Origin: Stappia indica
Lineage (GTDB): Bacteria > Pseudomonadota > Alphaproteobacteria > Rhizobiales > Stappiaceae
NCBI RefSeq assembly: GCF_020177335.1
Contig: NZ_JAIVMG010000001.1
Coordinates: 248,001-312,000 of the forward strand
Reading direction: 5' to 3'
DNA length: 64,000 bases
The notes beneath the pieces were generated by a model that saw only the letters and a program-made list of their open reading frames with translations, searched no databases and was not told the origin of the DNA. Below are positions 20,795 through 31,978 of the stretch, piece after piece. The position numbers and the translations under genes were made by a program. Position 1 is the first letter of the stretch. The number at the start of each line of letters is the position of its first letter.

Positions 20795-21508
20795 ATGCGA
20801 AAAGAACGAAATCCGATTGCTGATTTTCGCGCCTTTGCTCGGCTTGAGAGTTCCCTGAACAGTGCGGGGGTGCAGCCGGTACTTGGTCGTGATTTCAGGG
20901 AGCTGAATGCGCGGCTGATCGAGCAGAAACGACGCGCGCCGCAACAGTCCAAGGGGCCCCTTCTGGAGCATTTTTCGCCAGCGCTGAACACCTACTCCCC
21001 AAAGGAGGCGTTCTGGCTGACAGTCGACACTGCGGCCCACGAGATTGTCGGCGTCATCGCCGTGCGGCTGAATGACCTTGGAAGTCAGAGCCTTACCCAA
21101 CATCTGGAGGAATATTGGGGGCGATGCTATCGGGGCGTGGATGGCGGGCCGGTGCGAGTCAAGCCGCAGGAAGATCTGTTCTCCGATGAGATCTTCGGTC
21201 GGATCGCCTATATGGGCGAGTTGTTCGTTTCAACCGGTTGGCGCGGCAAGCACCTGTCGACCACCTTGTGCCGAATGGCTCAGGTTCTGGCGTTCAATCT
21301 ATTTGATCCAGACTATCTTTATAGCTGGATGCGTCCGCGCCACATTGAGGCCGGGTTGCACTCCCGCTGGGGCTTCAGTGAGGAGCACCGCCACGCGATC
21401 CTGTGGGAAAGCGGGCCCGTCGAGATTGATAATGATCTGGCCATAGTCGGTAATTCAGCACGGGCCGGAAGCAGGATGATCCGTTTAATTTCAGAAGGAT
21501 TTCTATAG
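20795..21508 (+). CDS. GNAT-like acetyltransferase-domain protein
   Basis: This 237-residue protein starts at an ATG preceded by GGGGG. The central part resembles the GNAT fold: a strand (EIVGVIAVRLND) is followed by MGELFVSTGWRGKHLSTTL, which fits the acetyl-CoA-binding motif A (R-G-K-x-L), and a helix. A later RPRHIEAGLHSRWGFSE matches the last part of the fold. No substrate can be named. Upstream DNA is AT-rich, and its 3' end overlaps a gene on the other strand by 134 bases. Confidence 0.65.
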   Translation: MRKERNPIADFRAFARLESSLNSAGVQPVLGRDFRELNARLIEQKRRAPQQSKGPLLEHFSPALNTYSPKEAFWLTVDTAAHEIVGVIAVRLNDLGSQSLTQHLEEYWGRCYRGVDGGPVRVKPQEDLFSDEIFGRIAYMGELFVSTGWRGKHLSTTLCRMAQVLAFNLFDPDYLYSWMRPRHIEAGLHSRWGFSEEHRHAILWESGPVEIDNDLAIVGNSARAGSRMIRLISEGFL

Positions 21509-21968
21509 GCGAGGTGCGGCAAACCAGTTGCCGGACACCGGCGCTGGTTCGCCAGGGCAAAAGCAGACGCTCGTAGCGGACCTGGATGGTTTGCCCCTGG
21601 GGCAAGGGCAGGTCGGCCGAAATCAGTTCGTACTGCGGCTCGCGATCGTCGATCACCGCATGATATCCACCGGAGACCAGCGCCCGGAACTCCGTATTGA
21701 TGCGGCCGCGCATATCCTCTTCGCCGGTGGCCCACTCGTTGCCGTAGATGTTGGTGGCAAGGGTATGGGTGCCGGAAAACAGAATCTGCGGGCTGTCGCC
21801 GGGAGCGGCTCGACAGGATAGCAGGAGGAGGTGTGACGAGAGTCCTAGCAACTCTCGATTGAATTTACCTTTGTTGTTCAGCCACATACGGTAAAGAGAG
21901 ACCGTAACGTCGTCGCTGTGGCCGCGTTCGAGCTGGGCCAGCGCGTAGGGCTGCACAAATCCATTCAA
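21375..21968 (-). CDS. PAS-like domain protein (hypothetical)
   Basis: This 197-residue protein has a central region (about residues 65-150) resembling the PAS_5-type fold of alphaproteobacteria. It includes a segment with LATNIYGNEWATGEEDM and the strand pair ending in YERLLLPWRT. The last 44 codons run antisense to the 3' end of the acetyltransferase-like gene. The start overlaps the stop of the upstream 81-residue gene (ATGA type), so the two are co-translated. A sensory or scaffold role is possible but unproven. Confidence 0.55.
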   Translation of the reverse strand: MNGFVQPYALAQLERGHSDDVTVSLYRMWLNNKGKFNRELLGLSSHLLLLSCRAAPGDSPQILFSGTHTLATNIYGNEWATGEEDMRGRINTEFRALVSGGYHAVIDDREPQYELISADLPLPQGQTIQVRYERLLLPWRTSAGVRQLVCRTSPIEILLKLNGSSCFRPVLNYRLWPDHYQSRRARFPTGSRGGAPH

Positions 21969-22210
21969 GCGGAGTCATTCTCCTGCAGACTGGCCTCGAC
22001 GATGGCCTTCCGGCACCCGTCAATCAGAACCTGTTTCTGATTCTCGGTCAAGTTCTCAAGGCTTGGATCGCCGAACTGCTGCTGGGCCACCATCTGAGCG
22101 AATATCATCAGATCGAAACGTCTGAGCTTTTGCATTAATTGGTCGAAGCGCCAATCGACGGACCAGCCCAAGTCGGACTGCTGGCCTTCATGCGGATCAC
22201 CGAAAATCAT
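21965..22210 (-). CDS. Small hypothetical protein upstream of the PAS-like gene
   Basis: The ATG at 22210 follows a strong ribosome-binding site (GGAGGG, seven bases upstream), giving 81 residues. A longer frame to 22309 lacks such a site. The protein appears helical and soluble, with VDWRFDQLMQKLRRFDLM and a C-terminal LTENQKQVLIDGCRKAIVEA. Its end overlaps the start of the PAS-like gene, so the pair forms an operon. I recognise no family. Confidence 0.6.
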   Translation of the reverse strand: MIFGDPHEGQQSDLGWSVDWRFDQLMQKLRRFDLMIFAQMVAQQQFGDPSLENLTENQKQVLIDGCRKAIVEASLQENDSA

Positions 22211-22629
22211 GCAATACCCTCCTGCCGATTTGGCAATGCCCAGTCCCCTGTCCGTGGCTGTCCCCAGATGGCTGGAGTGGGGGATGAGCGGATAAATCAA
22301 GAAATACAAATCAATTGTTCAAATTAGCGCAGTGCGCGTGATTTGAGCGTTATACCGCCTCAGGGTGGAAGAAACGGTGACGGGCAGTCGGAGGACCGAA
22401 GCGCTGGGGTTCGCGTTGCGGGAGCTTGGCAAGCAAGCCGGGTTTCCCCCTGGGTGCGCGTGCAGGTGGCCCGGCGCCTTCGGGGTGCTGCGCGCGCAGG
22501 CGATAAAGGAGGTTGGCTCGTCCGCGGAGTGTCGAAGATTGTCGCCAGACATGCGACAGCGCTTGTCAGCAGTGGCGGACATGGGTAAGGAACCCCAAGC
22601 GACACACCAGCAAAACGAAGAGGCACGCA
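22211..22629. other. Intergenic region with an inverted repeat
   Basis: These 419 bases separate the minus-strand accessory pair from pcm. They include a two-part inverted repeat at 22319-22346: TCAAAT with ATTTGA outside, GCGC with GCGC inside. This could be an operator or hairpin. No coding region is supported. Confidence 0.45.
22563..22591 (+). promoter_or_regulatory. Possible promoter of pcm
   Basis: TTGTCA (22563-22568) and TAAGGA (22586-22591) are 17 bases apart, 38 bases before the pcm start. The -35 box is good and the -10 box is weak. Confidence 0.3.
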
Positions 22630-23292
22630 ATGGGCGACTTCGATCAGGCCCGCACCCATATGGTGGACAATCAGCTGCGGACCAATGATGTCACGGACCT
22701 GCGGGTGCTCGATGCAATGGAGGCGATTCCGCGGGAGCGGTTCGTGCCCGCGTCGAAGCGCTGCATTGCCTATAGCGATCAGGATATCGCCGTTTCGGGC
22801 GAGGGCGCGACGCGCTACCTGATGAAGCCGCATGTCTTTGCCAAGATGGTGCAGCTGGCTGACATCTCCGAGAACGATGTTGTGCTGAGCGTGGGATGCG
22901 CCACCGGCTACAGCGTGGCCGTCCTGTCCCGTCTCGCCGGCTCCGTGGTCGGGCTGGAAGAGGATGCGCCGACGGCGGAGGCCGCTTCGGCGCTGCTGGT
23001 CGAACTGGGGATCGAAAACGCGGCGATCCTGGACGGAGCGCTTGCCACCGGTGGGGCCGCCGAGGGGCCCTATGATGTGATCCTTGTCGACGGTGCCGTG
23101 GAAGACCTGCCCGAGACGCTGACCGCTCAGTTGAAGGACGGCGGGCGGCTCGTCGTGATCGAGGGGCAGGGCGGCGCGGCCGTCGTCAAGCTTTACACCC
23201 GCTCGGGCGATGTGGTCTCGGGGCGGTTCGCGTTCAATGCCTCCGCTCATCTGCTTCCCGGCTTCGCGCGGCCGAAGGCTTTCGTTTTCTAA
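22630..23292 (+). CDS. pcm: Protein-L-isoaspartate O-methyltransferase family protein
   Basis: This 220-residue protein has the PIMT (isoaspartyl methyltransferase) fold, which uses S-adenosylmethionine to start repair of isomerised aspartates. The N-terminal MVDNQLRTNDV and AIPRERFVP fit the family. The SAM-binding motif I reads LSVGCATGYS in place of the usual GxGxGY, so true PIMT activity is uncertain. The ATG at 22630 follows GAGG. In related bacteria this gene also stands directly before tolC. Confidence 0.85.
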   Translation: MGDFDQARTHMVDNQLRTNDVTDLRVLDAMEAIPRERFVPASKRCIAYSDQDIAVSGEGATRYLMKPHVFAKMVQLADISENDVVLSVGCATGYSVAVLSRLAGSVVGLEEDAPTAEAASALLVELGIENAAILDGALATGGAAEGPYDVILVDGAVEDLPETLTAQLKDGGRLVVIEGQGGAAVVKLYTRSGDVVSGRFAFNASAHLLPGFARPKAFVF

Positions 23293-23353
23293 TAAAACCT
23301 TCGGCGAAGCTCATAGTGCCGCTGCAGGGACGAAGCGTGACCTGGTCTTTTCG

Positions 23354-23405
23354 CGTCCGGCGCCCGGCGATGGCCTCCATCGCTAGGCGCCGGACGTTTT
23401 AATTT
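23354..23405 (+). terminator. Strong intrinsic terminator after pcm
   Basis: A perfect 11-base outer stem (23354-23364 with 23386-23396) encloses a seven-base inner stem GCGATGG/CCATCGC. TTTTAATTT follows directly. Confidence 0.9.
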
Positions 23406-23733
23406 GCAGAAACGATACTCCAAGTGTTGCCTGAAGGACGCAGCTGCTCACCAATGTGACCGAAACGCGCCATTCGCAGGTTGTTTCGCTGCAACTTCAA
23501 GGTCACAGTAACGCCGGTGAAATTGTGTCCGAAGTGGGATTCTCATGTCTGCGGCGTGTCTTTGCGTGGGCAGGCGGTCAGGCTCGCAGGTGGATCCATA
23601 TGTTGTCATGCCTGTTTCCGGAGACTGGTCTCCGTGGTGCCGGGTAGGCGGAGACGGTTGGTCGAGGCGCTCGCCAGGCTGGCCGGGCGCGGAAGGCCTT
23701 CGCGTCGGACAAATTTGAACAGAGGTGCGCAAC
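23406..23733. other. tolC upstream region
   Basis: No gene is supported in these 328 bases. They should hold the tolC promoter. A near-perfect palindrome CGGAGAC-TG-GTCTCCG lies at 23619-23634, about 100 bases before tolC, and a further GGAGAC copy follows it. This could be a repressor site. Confidence 0.4.
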
Positions 23734-25104
23734 GTGAAGCTGTGTCATTCCTTGCTCGTCGGGGTCGCGCTGACGGCCGCCGCCCTTGCCCCTTCCGGGG
23801 CCGGTGCGCAATCGGTCGGGGAGGCGCTTGCGCAGGCTTACTCCGATAATCCGACGATCAATGCCGCGCGTGCCGCCCTGCGATCCGTTGACGAATCGGT
23901 GCCGCAAGCATTGTCCGGCTGGCGTCCGCAGATCTTTGGCCGCTTTGATGTCGGTGCTCAGTACAATCGGAATTCTCCCGGACGGGACTCTTACCGGAAC
24001 ACGGCAATTGCGGGTATTTCGGTCACTCAGGCGCTGTTTCGCGGATTTCGCACGGTCAACACGACTCGGCAGGCCGAAGCGGTGGTTCGGGCGGAGCGGG
24101 AAAGCCTGAGGGCGACCGAGCAAGCGGTGCTGTTCGACGCTGCAACCGCTTATATGGATGTGATCGGCAATACTGCGATTGTCTCCTTGCGACGCAGCAA
24201 CCTCAGCTTCCTGGCCGAGCAGGTGCGGGCTGCGAATGACCGGTTCGAGGTCGGCGAAGGGACGCGCACCGACGTGTCCCAGGCGCGGGCCCGCTACTCG
24301 GAAGCGCAGTCGGACCTCAACCTGGCCCTGGCCAACGTCAATACCAGCCGGGCTGTCTACCGGCAGGTCGTCGGCAGCGATCCGAAGAAGCTTTCCGCCC
24401 GGACCAATGTCTACGGCATGCTGCCCAAGTCGCTGGACAAGGCGATGGCCACGGGCGCGGCACAGCATCCGTCGATCCTGTCGGCGCAGCATCTGGTGGA
24501 TGCCGCGGTCTTCGGCGTGAAGACCGCCGAGGGCGAGCTTCTGCCGACAGTCACCCTTGAAGGTAACCTGCAGCGGCAGTGGAGCCCGCCGACCTCCTCG
24601 ACCCTCGACACGGTCGATTCGGCCAGCATCTTCGGTCGGGTGTCCATTCCGATCTATCAGGGCGGCGCGGTATCCTCGCAGGTCCGGCAGGCAAAGGAAG
24701 ACCTCGGCCAGACGCGCATCCAGGTGGATGTGGCCCGGGATCAGGTGCGCGCCAGCATTGTCTCCGCCTGGGGGCAGTATCAGGCGGCCGTGGCCTCGAT
24801 CGCGGCGGCACGGGACGCGGTCGCGGCCAACCAACTCGCCCTGGAGGGGGTGATCGAGGAGCAGCGGGTCGGTCAGCGGACGACGCTTGATGTCCTGAAT
24901 GCCCAGTTCGAACTGGTCAACAGCCGCGTCAGCCTGGTGACGGCACAGCGCAACCGGGCGGTGGCCGCCTTCGGATTGCTGTCGACCGTCGGGGCGCTGA
25001 CGGCTGATCGTCTCGGTCTCGCAGTTGCCCAGTATGATTCGACAGCGCATTACAAGAAGGTGCGCAACAGCTGGTACGGGCTGACGACACCGGACGGTCG
25101 GTAA
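23734..25104 (+). CDS. tolC: TolC family outer membrane efflux protein
   Basis: This 456-residue protein is a trimeric outer membrane channel for type I secretion and drug efflux. A signal peptide (KLCHSLLVGVALTAAALAPS, cleavage after GAGAQ) leads to two repeats of the OEP domain with long helices. Typical pieces are EALAQAYSDNPTINAARA and the second-repeat GQRTTLDVLNAQFELVNSR. The GTG at 23734 is preferred over one at 23725 because GAGG then sits at a proper distance. It has its own promoter region after the pcm terminator. Confidence 0.93.
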   Translation: MKLCHSLLVGVALTAAALAPSGAGAQSVGEALAQAYSDNPTINAARAALRSVDESVPQALSGWRPQIFGRFDVGAQYNRNSPGRDSYRNTAIAGISVTQALFRGFRTVNTTRQAEAVVRAERESLRATEQAVLFDAATAYMDVIGNTAIVSLRRSNLSFLAEQVRAANDRFEVGEGTRTDVSQARARYSEAQSDLNLALANVNTSRAVYRQVVGSDPKKLSARTNVYGMLPKSLDKAMATGAAQHPSILSAQHLVDAAVFGVKTAEGELLPTVTLEGNLQRQWSPPTSSTLDTVDSASIFGRVSIPIYQGGAVSSQVRQAKEDLGQTRIQVDVARDQVRASIVSAWGQYQAAVASIAAARDAVAANQLALEGVIEEQRVGQRTTLDVLNAQFELVNSRVSLVTAQRNRAVAAFGLLSTVGALTADRLGLAVAQYDSTAHYKKVRNSWYGLTTPDGR

Positions 25105-25138
25105 CCCCGGTTTCACGGGCGCACGGACGGAAATTCAA

Positions 25139-25177
25139 TCGGCCGGCGGTGCCTGAGGGGCGTCGCCGGTCGATTTG
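25139..25177 (+). terminator. Probable terminator after tolC
   Basis: A ten-base stem with one G-U pair (25139-25148 with 25164-25173) and a 15-base loop is followed by a short TTTG. It lies 35 bases after tolC. Confidence 0.45.
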
Positions 25178-25192
25178 TGAGATTTCCTGCCC

Positions 25193-25222
25193 TTGACAGC
25201 TTCGAATGGCGAGATTCGATAT
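25193..25222 (+). promoter_or_regulatory. Likely promoter of popZ
   Basis: A perfect TTGACA (25193-25198) is followed after 18 bases by CGATAT (25217-25222). A second -10-like TATATT lies at 25257-25262. Both are about 160-230 bases upstream of popZ, and the rest of the 25105-25424 gap shows no gene. Confidence 0.4.
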
Positions 25223-25424
25223 GGGTGCCGGCTTTCCGCTGCGTGCAGGAACGCGCTATATTGCTCAAAGGTGAGTCGGACGGTCGGTCGTGGGACCTTC
25301 CGGTTGATGCAAAACCGGTAGGGGTGGATCCGAACGGTCGCCGTACGATCTGGCGAGGCGCCGGCATCGCGCTGCCGATGATCGCGCTGCCGATGGATGT
25401 AACGTTAGGGATTTGGGGATCGTC

Positions 25425-26087
25425 ATGGCCAATGCCAATCAGGCGCAGGAGCCTTCAATGGAAGAGATTCTGGCCTCCATTCGCCGGATCATCTCCGATG
25501 AAGAAACGACGCCAGAAGGCGAGGCGGCCGGGGGCGAGGATGACATGGCGGCAGCGATGGCCGGGGACAGCACGGAAATGTCCCAGGACGATCTCGACAA
25601 GCTGTTCGATTCCGATGGGGATGCGGATATCGATGAGCCGGTCGCCGTGGCGGCGGAGGACGAGGCCGAGGACGATGTCCTTGAGCTGACCGAAGATCTC
25701 GCCGTCGAAGCGAGCGAGGAGATCGACGACTTCGATATGGTCGACGGCCTTGATGTGGAGGGCGATGCGGTTGGCGATGTCGCTTTTGTCGACGAGCCGG
25801 TCGAGGCGGCCACAGCGCCTGCGCCCGAAGCCGGGCCTGCGAAGACGGAAGCCCCGAAGATGAACGGGGCGGCGGATGAGTTGCTGTCGCCGGCGACCAA
25901 CGAGGCGGTCCACAACGCATTCAATAATCTGGCTGGAACCATCCTGACCAACAACGCCCGTACGCTTGAGGACCTGGTGAAGGACATGCTGCGCCCAATG
26001 CTGAAATCCTGGCTGGACGACAATCTGCCGCCGCTGGTGGAGCGGCTCGTACGCCAGGAAATCGAGCGCGTATCCAGGGGACGTTGA
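25425..26087 (+). CDS. popZ: Polar organising protein PopZ (DUF2497)
   Basis: PopZ (220 residues) self-assembles at the cell pole and anchors ParB-bound origins and signalling proteins in alphaproteobacteria. The conserved N-terminal helix SMEEILASIRRIISDE (11-26) is the partner-binding part. It is followed by a long, acidic, disordered linker (about 30-150) rich in Asp, Glu, Ala and Val. The C-terminal oligomerisation helices contain LEDLVKDMLRPMLKSWLDDN. The ATG at 25425 has GGGGAT upstream. The gene lies directly before valS, as in many relatives. Confidence 0.93.
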   Translation: MANANQAQEPSMEEILASIRRIISDEETTPEGEAAGGEDDMAAAMAGDSTEMSQDDLDKLFDSDGDADIDEPVAVAAEDEAEDDVLELTEDLAVEASEEIDDFDMVDGLDVEGDAVGDVAFVDEPVEAATAPAPEAGPAKTEAPKMNGAADELLSPATNEAVHNAFNNLAGTILTNNARTLEDLVKDMLRPMLKSWLDDNLPPLVERLVRQEIERVSRGR

Positions 26088-26118
26088 CCGGGCGGCCATC
26101 CCTTTCAGACCTACCGTG

Positions 26119-26148
26119 CGCCGCCCTTCCGGGCGGCGTTTTGCGTTT
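26119..26148 (+). terminator. Intrinsic terminator after popZ
   Basis: CGCCGCCC-TTCC-GGGCGGCG (26119-26138) is followed by TTTTGCGTTT. It separates popZ from valS, so valS probably has its own promoter in the following 100 bases. Confidence 0.85.
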
Positions 26149-26249
26149 CAGGGTCGGCGTGCGCCGCGGACGAGAATGCTGGTCCCGGTTGACTTGGCGT
26201 CGCCCCTCCGATTACCACCCTTGAGACACACACATCCTGAGAAAAATCC

Positions 26250-29096
<2,847 letters not shown>

Positions 29097-29133
29097 TTTC
29101 CTGAAAGCGCCGTTTTTCCGGTATTCAATCAAG

Positions 29134-29165
29134 ACCTTCCGGCCAGAATCATCTGGCCGGAAGGT
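29134..29165. repeat. Perfect 14-base inverted repeat after valS
   Basis: Arms 29134-29147 and 29152-29165 are exact complements around a four-base loop (ATCA). The repeat ends 15 bases before the next start codon, next to its ribosome-binding site. No T-run follows, so it may control stability or translation and need not be a terminator. Confidence 0.7.
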
Positions 29166-29180
29166 GAACGGGACAAGGAT

Positions 29181-29732
29181 ATGATGCGAATGCCGCGACC
29201 GCTTGCGAGGCGATCCCGCCCCCCCCGGTTTCTGATTGCCGGACTTTCGGCGCTGGCTGCTGTTGCTCTTCCTGTGCAGGGCGCGCGGGCGGAGAAGATC
29301 GAGAACCCGGTTGCGGTGTTCTCCGGCCTCGACAAGATCACCGGTCGGATCATCACGTTCGACGTCTATGTGGGGGAGACCGTGCAGTTCGGTGCGCTGC
29401 AGGTCACGCCGCGCCAGTGCAACACCCGGCCCCAGACCGAGACGCCGCAGACGACGGCCTTCGTCGAGGTGGACGAGATCACTCTGAGCAGCGAGGTGCG
29501 GCGGATCTTCACCGGCTGGATGTTCGCGGCCAGCCCGGGGCTCCATGCGGTTGAGCACGCCGTTTATGACGTCTGGCTCACCGACTGCAAGCAGACCTCC
29601 AATGTGGCGCCGCCGGAAGGTTACAGCGGTCCGCCGATTCAGGCGGGCGGGGATGCCAACGATCCGCTGGCCGGAACGGCCAAGCCGCTTGGCGACGGCG
29701 CGGTGACGCCCCGGCGCAAGCCGCCGCAATAA
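29181..29732 (+). CDS. DUF2155 family secreted protein
   Basis: This 183-residue protein has a basic signal peptide (residues 1-37, cleaved after GARA) and the DUF2155 domain. The domain includes the conserved LDKITGRIITFDVYVGE, the RQCNTRP segment and GWMFAASPGLHAVEHAVYD. Two conserved cysteines (CNTRP, DCKQT) could form a disulfide. The family is restricted mainly to alphaproteobacteria, and its function is not known to me. Its 3' end overlaps the opposing hydrolase gene by 94 bases. Confidence 0.9.
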   Translation: MMRMPRPLARRSRPPRFLIAGLSALAAVALPVQGARAEKIENPVAVFSGLDKITGRIITFDVYVGETVQFGALQVTPRQCNTRPQTETPQTTAFVEVDEITLSSEVRRIFTGWMFAASPGLHAVEHAVYDVWLTDCKQTSNVAPPEGYSGPPIQAGGDANDPLAGTAKPLGDGAVTPRRKPPQ

Positions 29733-30826
29733 CCACCGTCTTCTGAAGATGGCAGGAGCCCGGCTGCTTCAGGCCGCTGGCGCTCGCCTTCCCGGGTGAC
29801 GTCATTGATCCAGTCCGACAGGTATTGCAGCGCTCCAGGCGCATAAGCGCGGCGCCCGAGCGCGACGAAGGCGGCCTTCGTGAGCGCAGGCATCTGCGAT
29901 GGTAGCTGATAATTGAACAGCGAGGCGCGCAGCAGCCCGTGCGTTGCGCCTGGAAAGACGGTCACGCGGCTTTTCTGGTGCCCGGACTCGATGGCCTGCC
30001 GATAGAGGGCTGCGTTGGCGCGGGGATCCACATTGAGGTCTTCAGCGCCATACAGAGCCAGCAGCGGCAGCCGGATCTCACTGATATGAGCGGTCGCGTC
30101 GGCATCTCGGTTGCGGACAATGAAGGAGAAGCGCTCCGCAGACATGCCATCGGGCGGGGAGGTGCCCGCTTCCACGCTCTGCGACGAGAACAACAGGTCG
30201 TCCCGGGTCTGCCGCGCGGCCACTGTCGCGGCGATTTCGGCAGCGTCCAGGCCTTCCGCCTCCAGGCGACGGCTGGTGTAATACATGCCGTGCCGACGCC
30301 AGTTGATCGCTGCGCCGACCAGAACGACGAACGCGGCCTTGTCGCTGCGCCGGACGGCATCCGGGAGCACCCAGCCCGCTTGCGAAAAGCCGAGAAAGCC
30401 GATCGGGATCGATCCGGTCTCGGCGGCGACCGCTTCTAGGGCGGCCAGTGCTTCGTTGGCCCGATCCTCCATGGATTGATCGAGCCAGTTGCCAGAACTG
30501 TCTCCGATGCCCGGTTTGTCCCAGGAGTAGACGGCGATGTCAGCTTCCAGCAGGGCGTTCATCAGCGGCAGATAGCCGCCATCTGAAAAACGGTCCTGCG
30601 CGCCATCGCCATGCACGAGGATGGCGACCGTGGTGGCAGGCCGGCCCTTGGGCCGGACCAATGTCCCGGTAAGACGCGCCTGCGGCGTCGTGAAGTTCAA
30701 CTCCCGTTGATCATGATCGGCGAGGTCGAAATCGGACAGTCCCGGGAGTGCGACCAGGATTGTCACCAGCAGGACGGCGCCGAGAAGGAGGGCGGCGCAT
30801 AGGAATGGTTTGCGCAACCGGTTCAT
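29639..30826 (-). CDS. Alpha/beta hydrolase with N-terminal membrane anchor
   Basis: This 395-residue protein begins with a membrane helix or signal anchor (about residues 7-29). The hydrolase fold shows an oxyanion segment (VHGDGAQDRF) and the nucleophile elbow GFSQAG with Ser148. Likely catalytic partners are Asp263 (YGAEDLNVD) and His296 (PGATHGLL). The best comparison is with serine aminopeptidase/dienelactone-type hydrolases; the substrate is unknown. The last 31 codons lie antisense to the DUF2155 gene and look unlike the family, so the frame may recently have lost its original stop. Confidence 0.8.
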   Translation of the reverse strand: MNRLRKPFLCAALLLGAVLLVTILVALPGLSDFDLADHDQRELNFTTPQARLTGTLVRPKGRPATTVAILVHGDGAQDRFSDGGYLPLMNALLEADIAVYSWDKPGIGDSSGNWLDQSMEDRANEALAALEAVAAETGSIPIGFLGFSQAGWVLPDAVRRSDKAAFVVLVGAAINWRRHGMYYTSRRLEAEGLDAAEIAATVAARQTRDDLLFSSQSVEAGTSPPDGMSAERFSFIVRNRDADATAHISEIRLPLLALYGAEDLNVDPRANAALYRQAIESGHQKSRVTVFPGATHGLLRASLFNYQLPSQMPALTKAAFVALGRRAYAPGALQYLSDWINDVTREGERQRPEAAGLLPSSEDGGYCGGLRRGVTAPSPSGLAVPASGSLASPPA

Positions 30827-30829
30827 ACC

Positions 30830-31777
30830 CTAGCCGAGCCGGCGCTCCAGCCGGCCGGCCAGGTCCTGGATGAACTGGAAGGCGACCCGGCCGGAGCGGC
30901 TGCCGCGCGTGGTGGCCCATTCCAGCGCTTCTGCCCGCAAGGTGTCCTCAGCCACGCCCAGATCGAAGTGCGCGGCATAGGCCGTCACCATCGCCAGATA
31001 GTCGTCCTGGCTGCATTTGTGGAAGCCGAGCCACAGGCCGAAGCGGTCGGAGAGCGAAACCTTTTCCTCGACGGCCTCGCCCGGATTGATCGCGGTGGAG
31101 CGCTCGTTCTCGATCATGTCGCGTGGCAAAAGGTGGCGCCGGTTGGAGGTGGCGTAGAACAGGACGCTTTCCGGCCGACCTTCGATGCCGCCTTCCAGCG
31201 CCGCCTTCAGCGATTTGTAGGACGCATCGTCGCCGTCGAAGCTGAGATCGTCGCAGAAGATGATCGCCCGGTGCGGCGCGGCCTTCAGATGCTTCATCAG
31301 GGCCGGCAGGCTTTCGATGTCCTCGCGGTGGATCTCGATCAGCTTCAGCCGCTCCTCTGAGTCCCGGGCAGCGAATTGCGCGTTGACGGCCGCATGGGCG
31401 GCCTTGACCAGCGAGGATTTGCCCATGCCGCGCGCGCCCCACAGAAGCACGTTGTTGGCGGCGAATCCCTCGGCGAAGCGGCGGGTGTTTTCAAGGAGGA
31501 GATCGCGGGCCCGGTCGACGCCCTGAAGCAGGTCGATCTCGACCCGGTTGACCCGCTCCACCGGTTCCAGCTCTTCCGGTGAGGGGTGCCAGACGAAGGC
31601 ATCGGCCCTGGTGAAGTCCGGCGTGCGGGGGGCGGGGGGTACTGCGCGCCCCACGAGGTCGAGCAGCATGTCGAGGCGGGCGACGAGGTGCTTGAGTTCG
31701 GATGCCTGTTGCTGTGCGCTGTCCATGATGCCGTCGCGATGTTGCCATGTGGAAGGGAAAGACTGAGCAAGGGTCAT
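30830..31777 (-). CDS. DUF815 family AAA-type ATP-binding protein
   Basis: This protein of about 315 residues has a Walker A motif GARGMGKSS (114-122), a Walker B-like AIIFCDDLSFD and an arginine-rich sensor part (ATSNRRHLLPRDM). DUF815 proteins are AAA ATPases of unknown target, common in alphaproteobacteria beside yajC-secDF. The start is uncertain: ATG 31777 or ATG 31726. The first is favoured weakly by a GGA stretch upstream. The stop lies three bases before the hydrolase start, so the two genes form an operon. Confidence 0.85.
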   Translation of the reverse strand: MTLAQSFPSTWQHRDGIMDSAQQQASELKHLVARLDMLLDLVGRAVPPAPRTPDFTRADAFVWHPSPEELEPVERVNRVEIDLLQGVDRARDLLLENTRRFAEGFAANNVLLWGARGMGKSSLVKAAHAAVNAQFAARDSEERLKLIEIHREDIESLPALMKHLKAAPHRAIIFCDDLSFDGDDASYKSLKAALEGGIEGRPESVLFYATSNRRHLLPRDMIENERSTAINPGEAVEEKVSLSDRFGLWLGFHKCSQDDYLAMVTAYAAHFDLGVAEDTLRAEALEWATTRGSRSGRVAFQFIQDLAGRLERRLG

Positions 31778-31863
31778 GCCCGTGCTTCCGTGTCCTGTAG
31801 CACGTTCGCCGGCACGCTCGAAAGATGGCGCGGTTCGCCAGTGCGGATCCTGTCCGGTTCGTC

Positions 31864-31891
31864 TTGCAAACCCGTGTATGGCTTGTATAGT
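31864..31891 (+). promoter_or_regulatory. Promoter of yajC-secDF
   Basis: TTGCAA (31864-31869) and TATAGT (31886-31891) are 16 bases apart. The -10 box is near consensus. A start near 31898 leaves a leader of about 80 bases before yajC. Confidence 0.6.
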
Positions 31892-31978
31892 CCGCGCCAC
31901 TTGAGGTTCAGTTGCCGTGCCGGGTCCTGAACACGCGTTGTCGTGCGATTCCGACCCGCCGGCCGAGGAGAATTGAAG

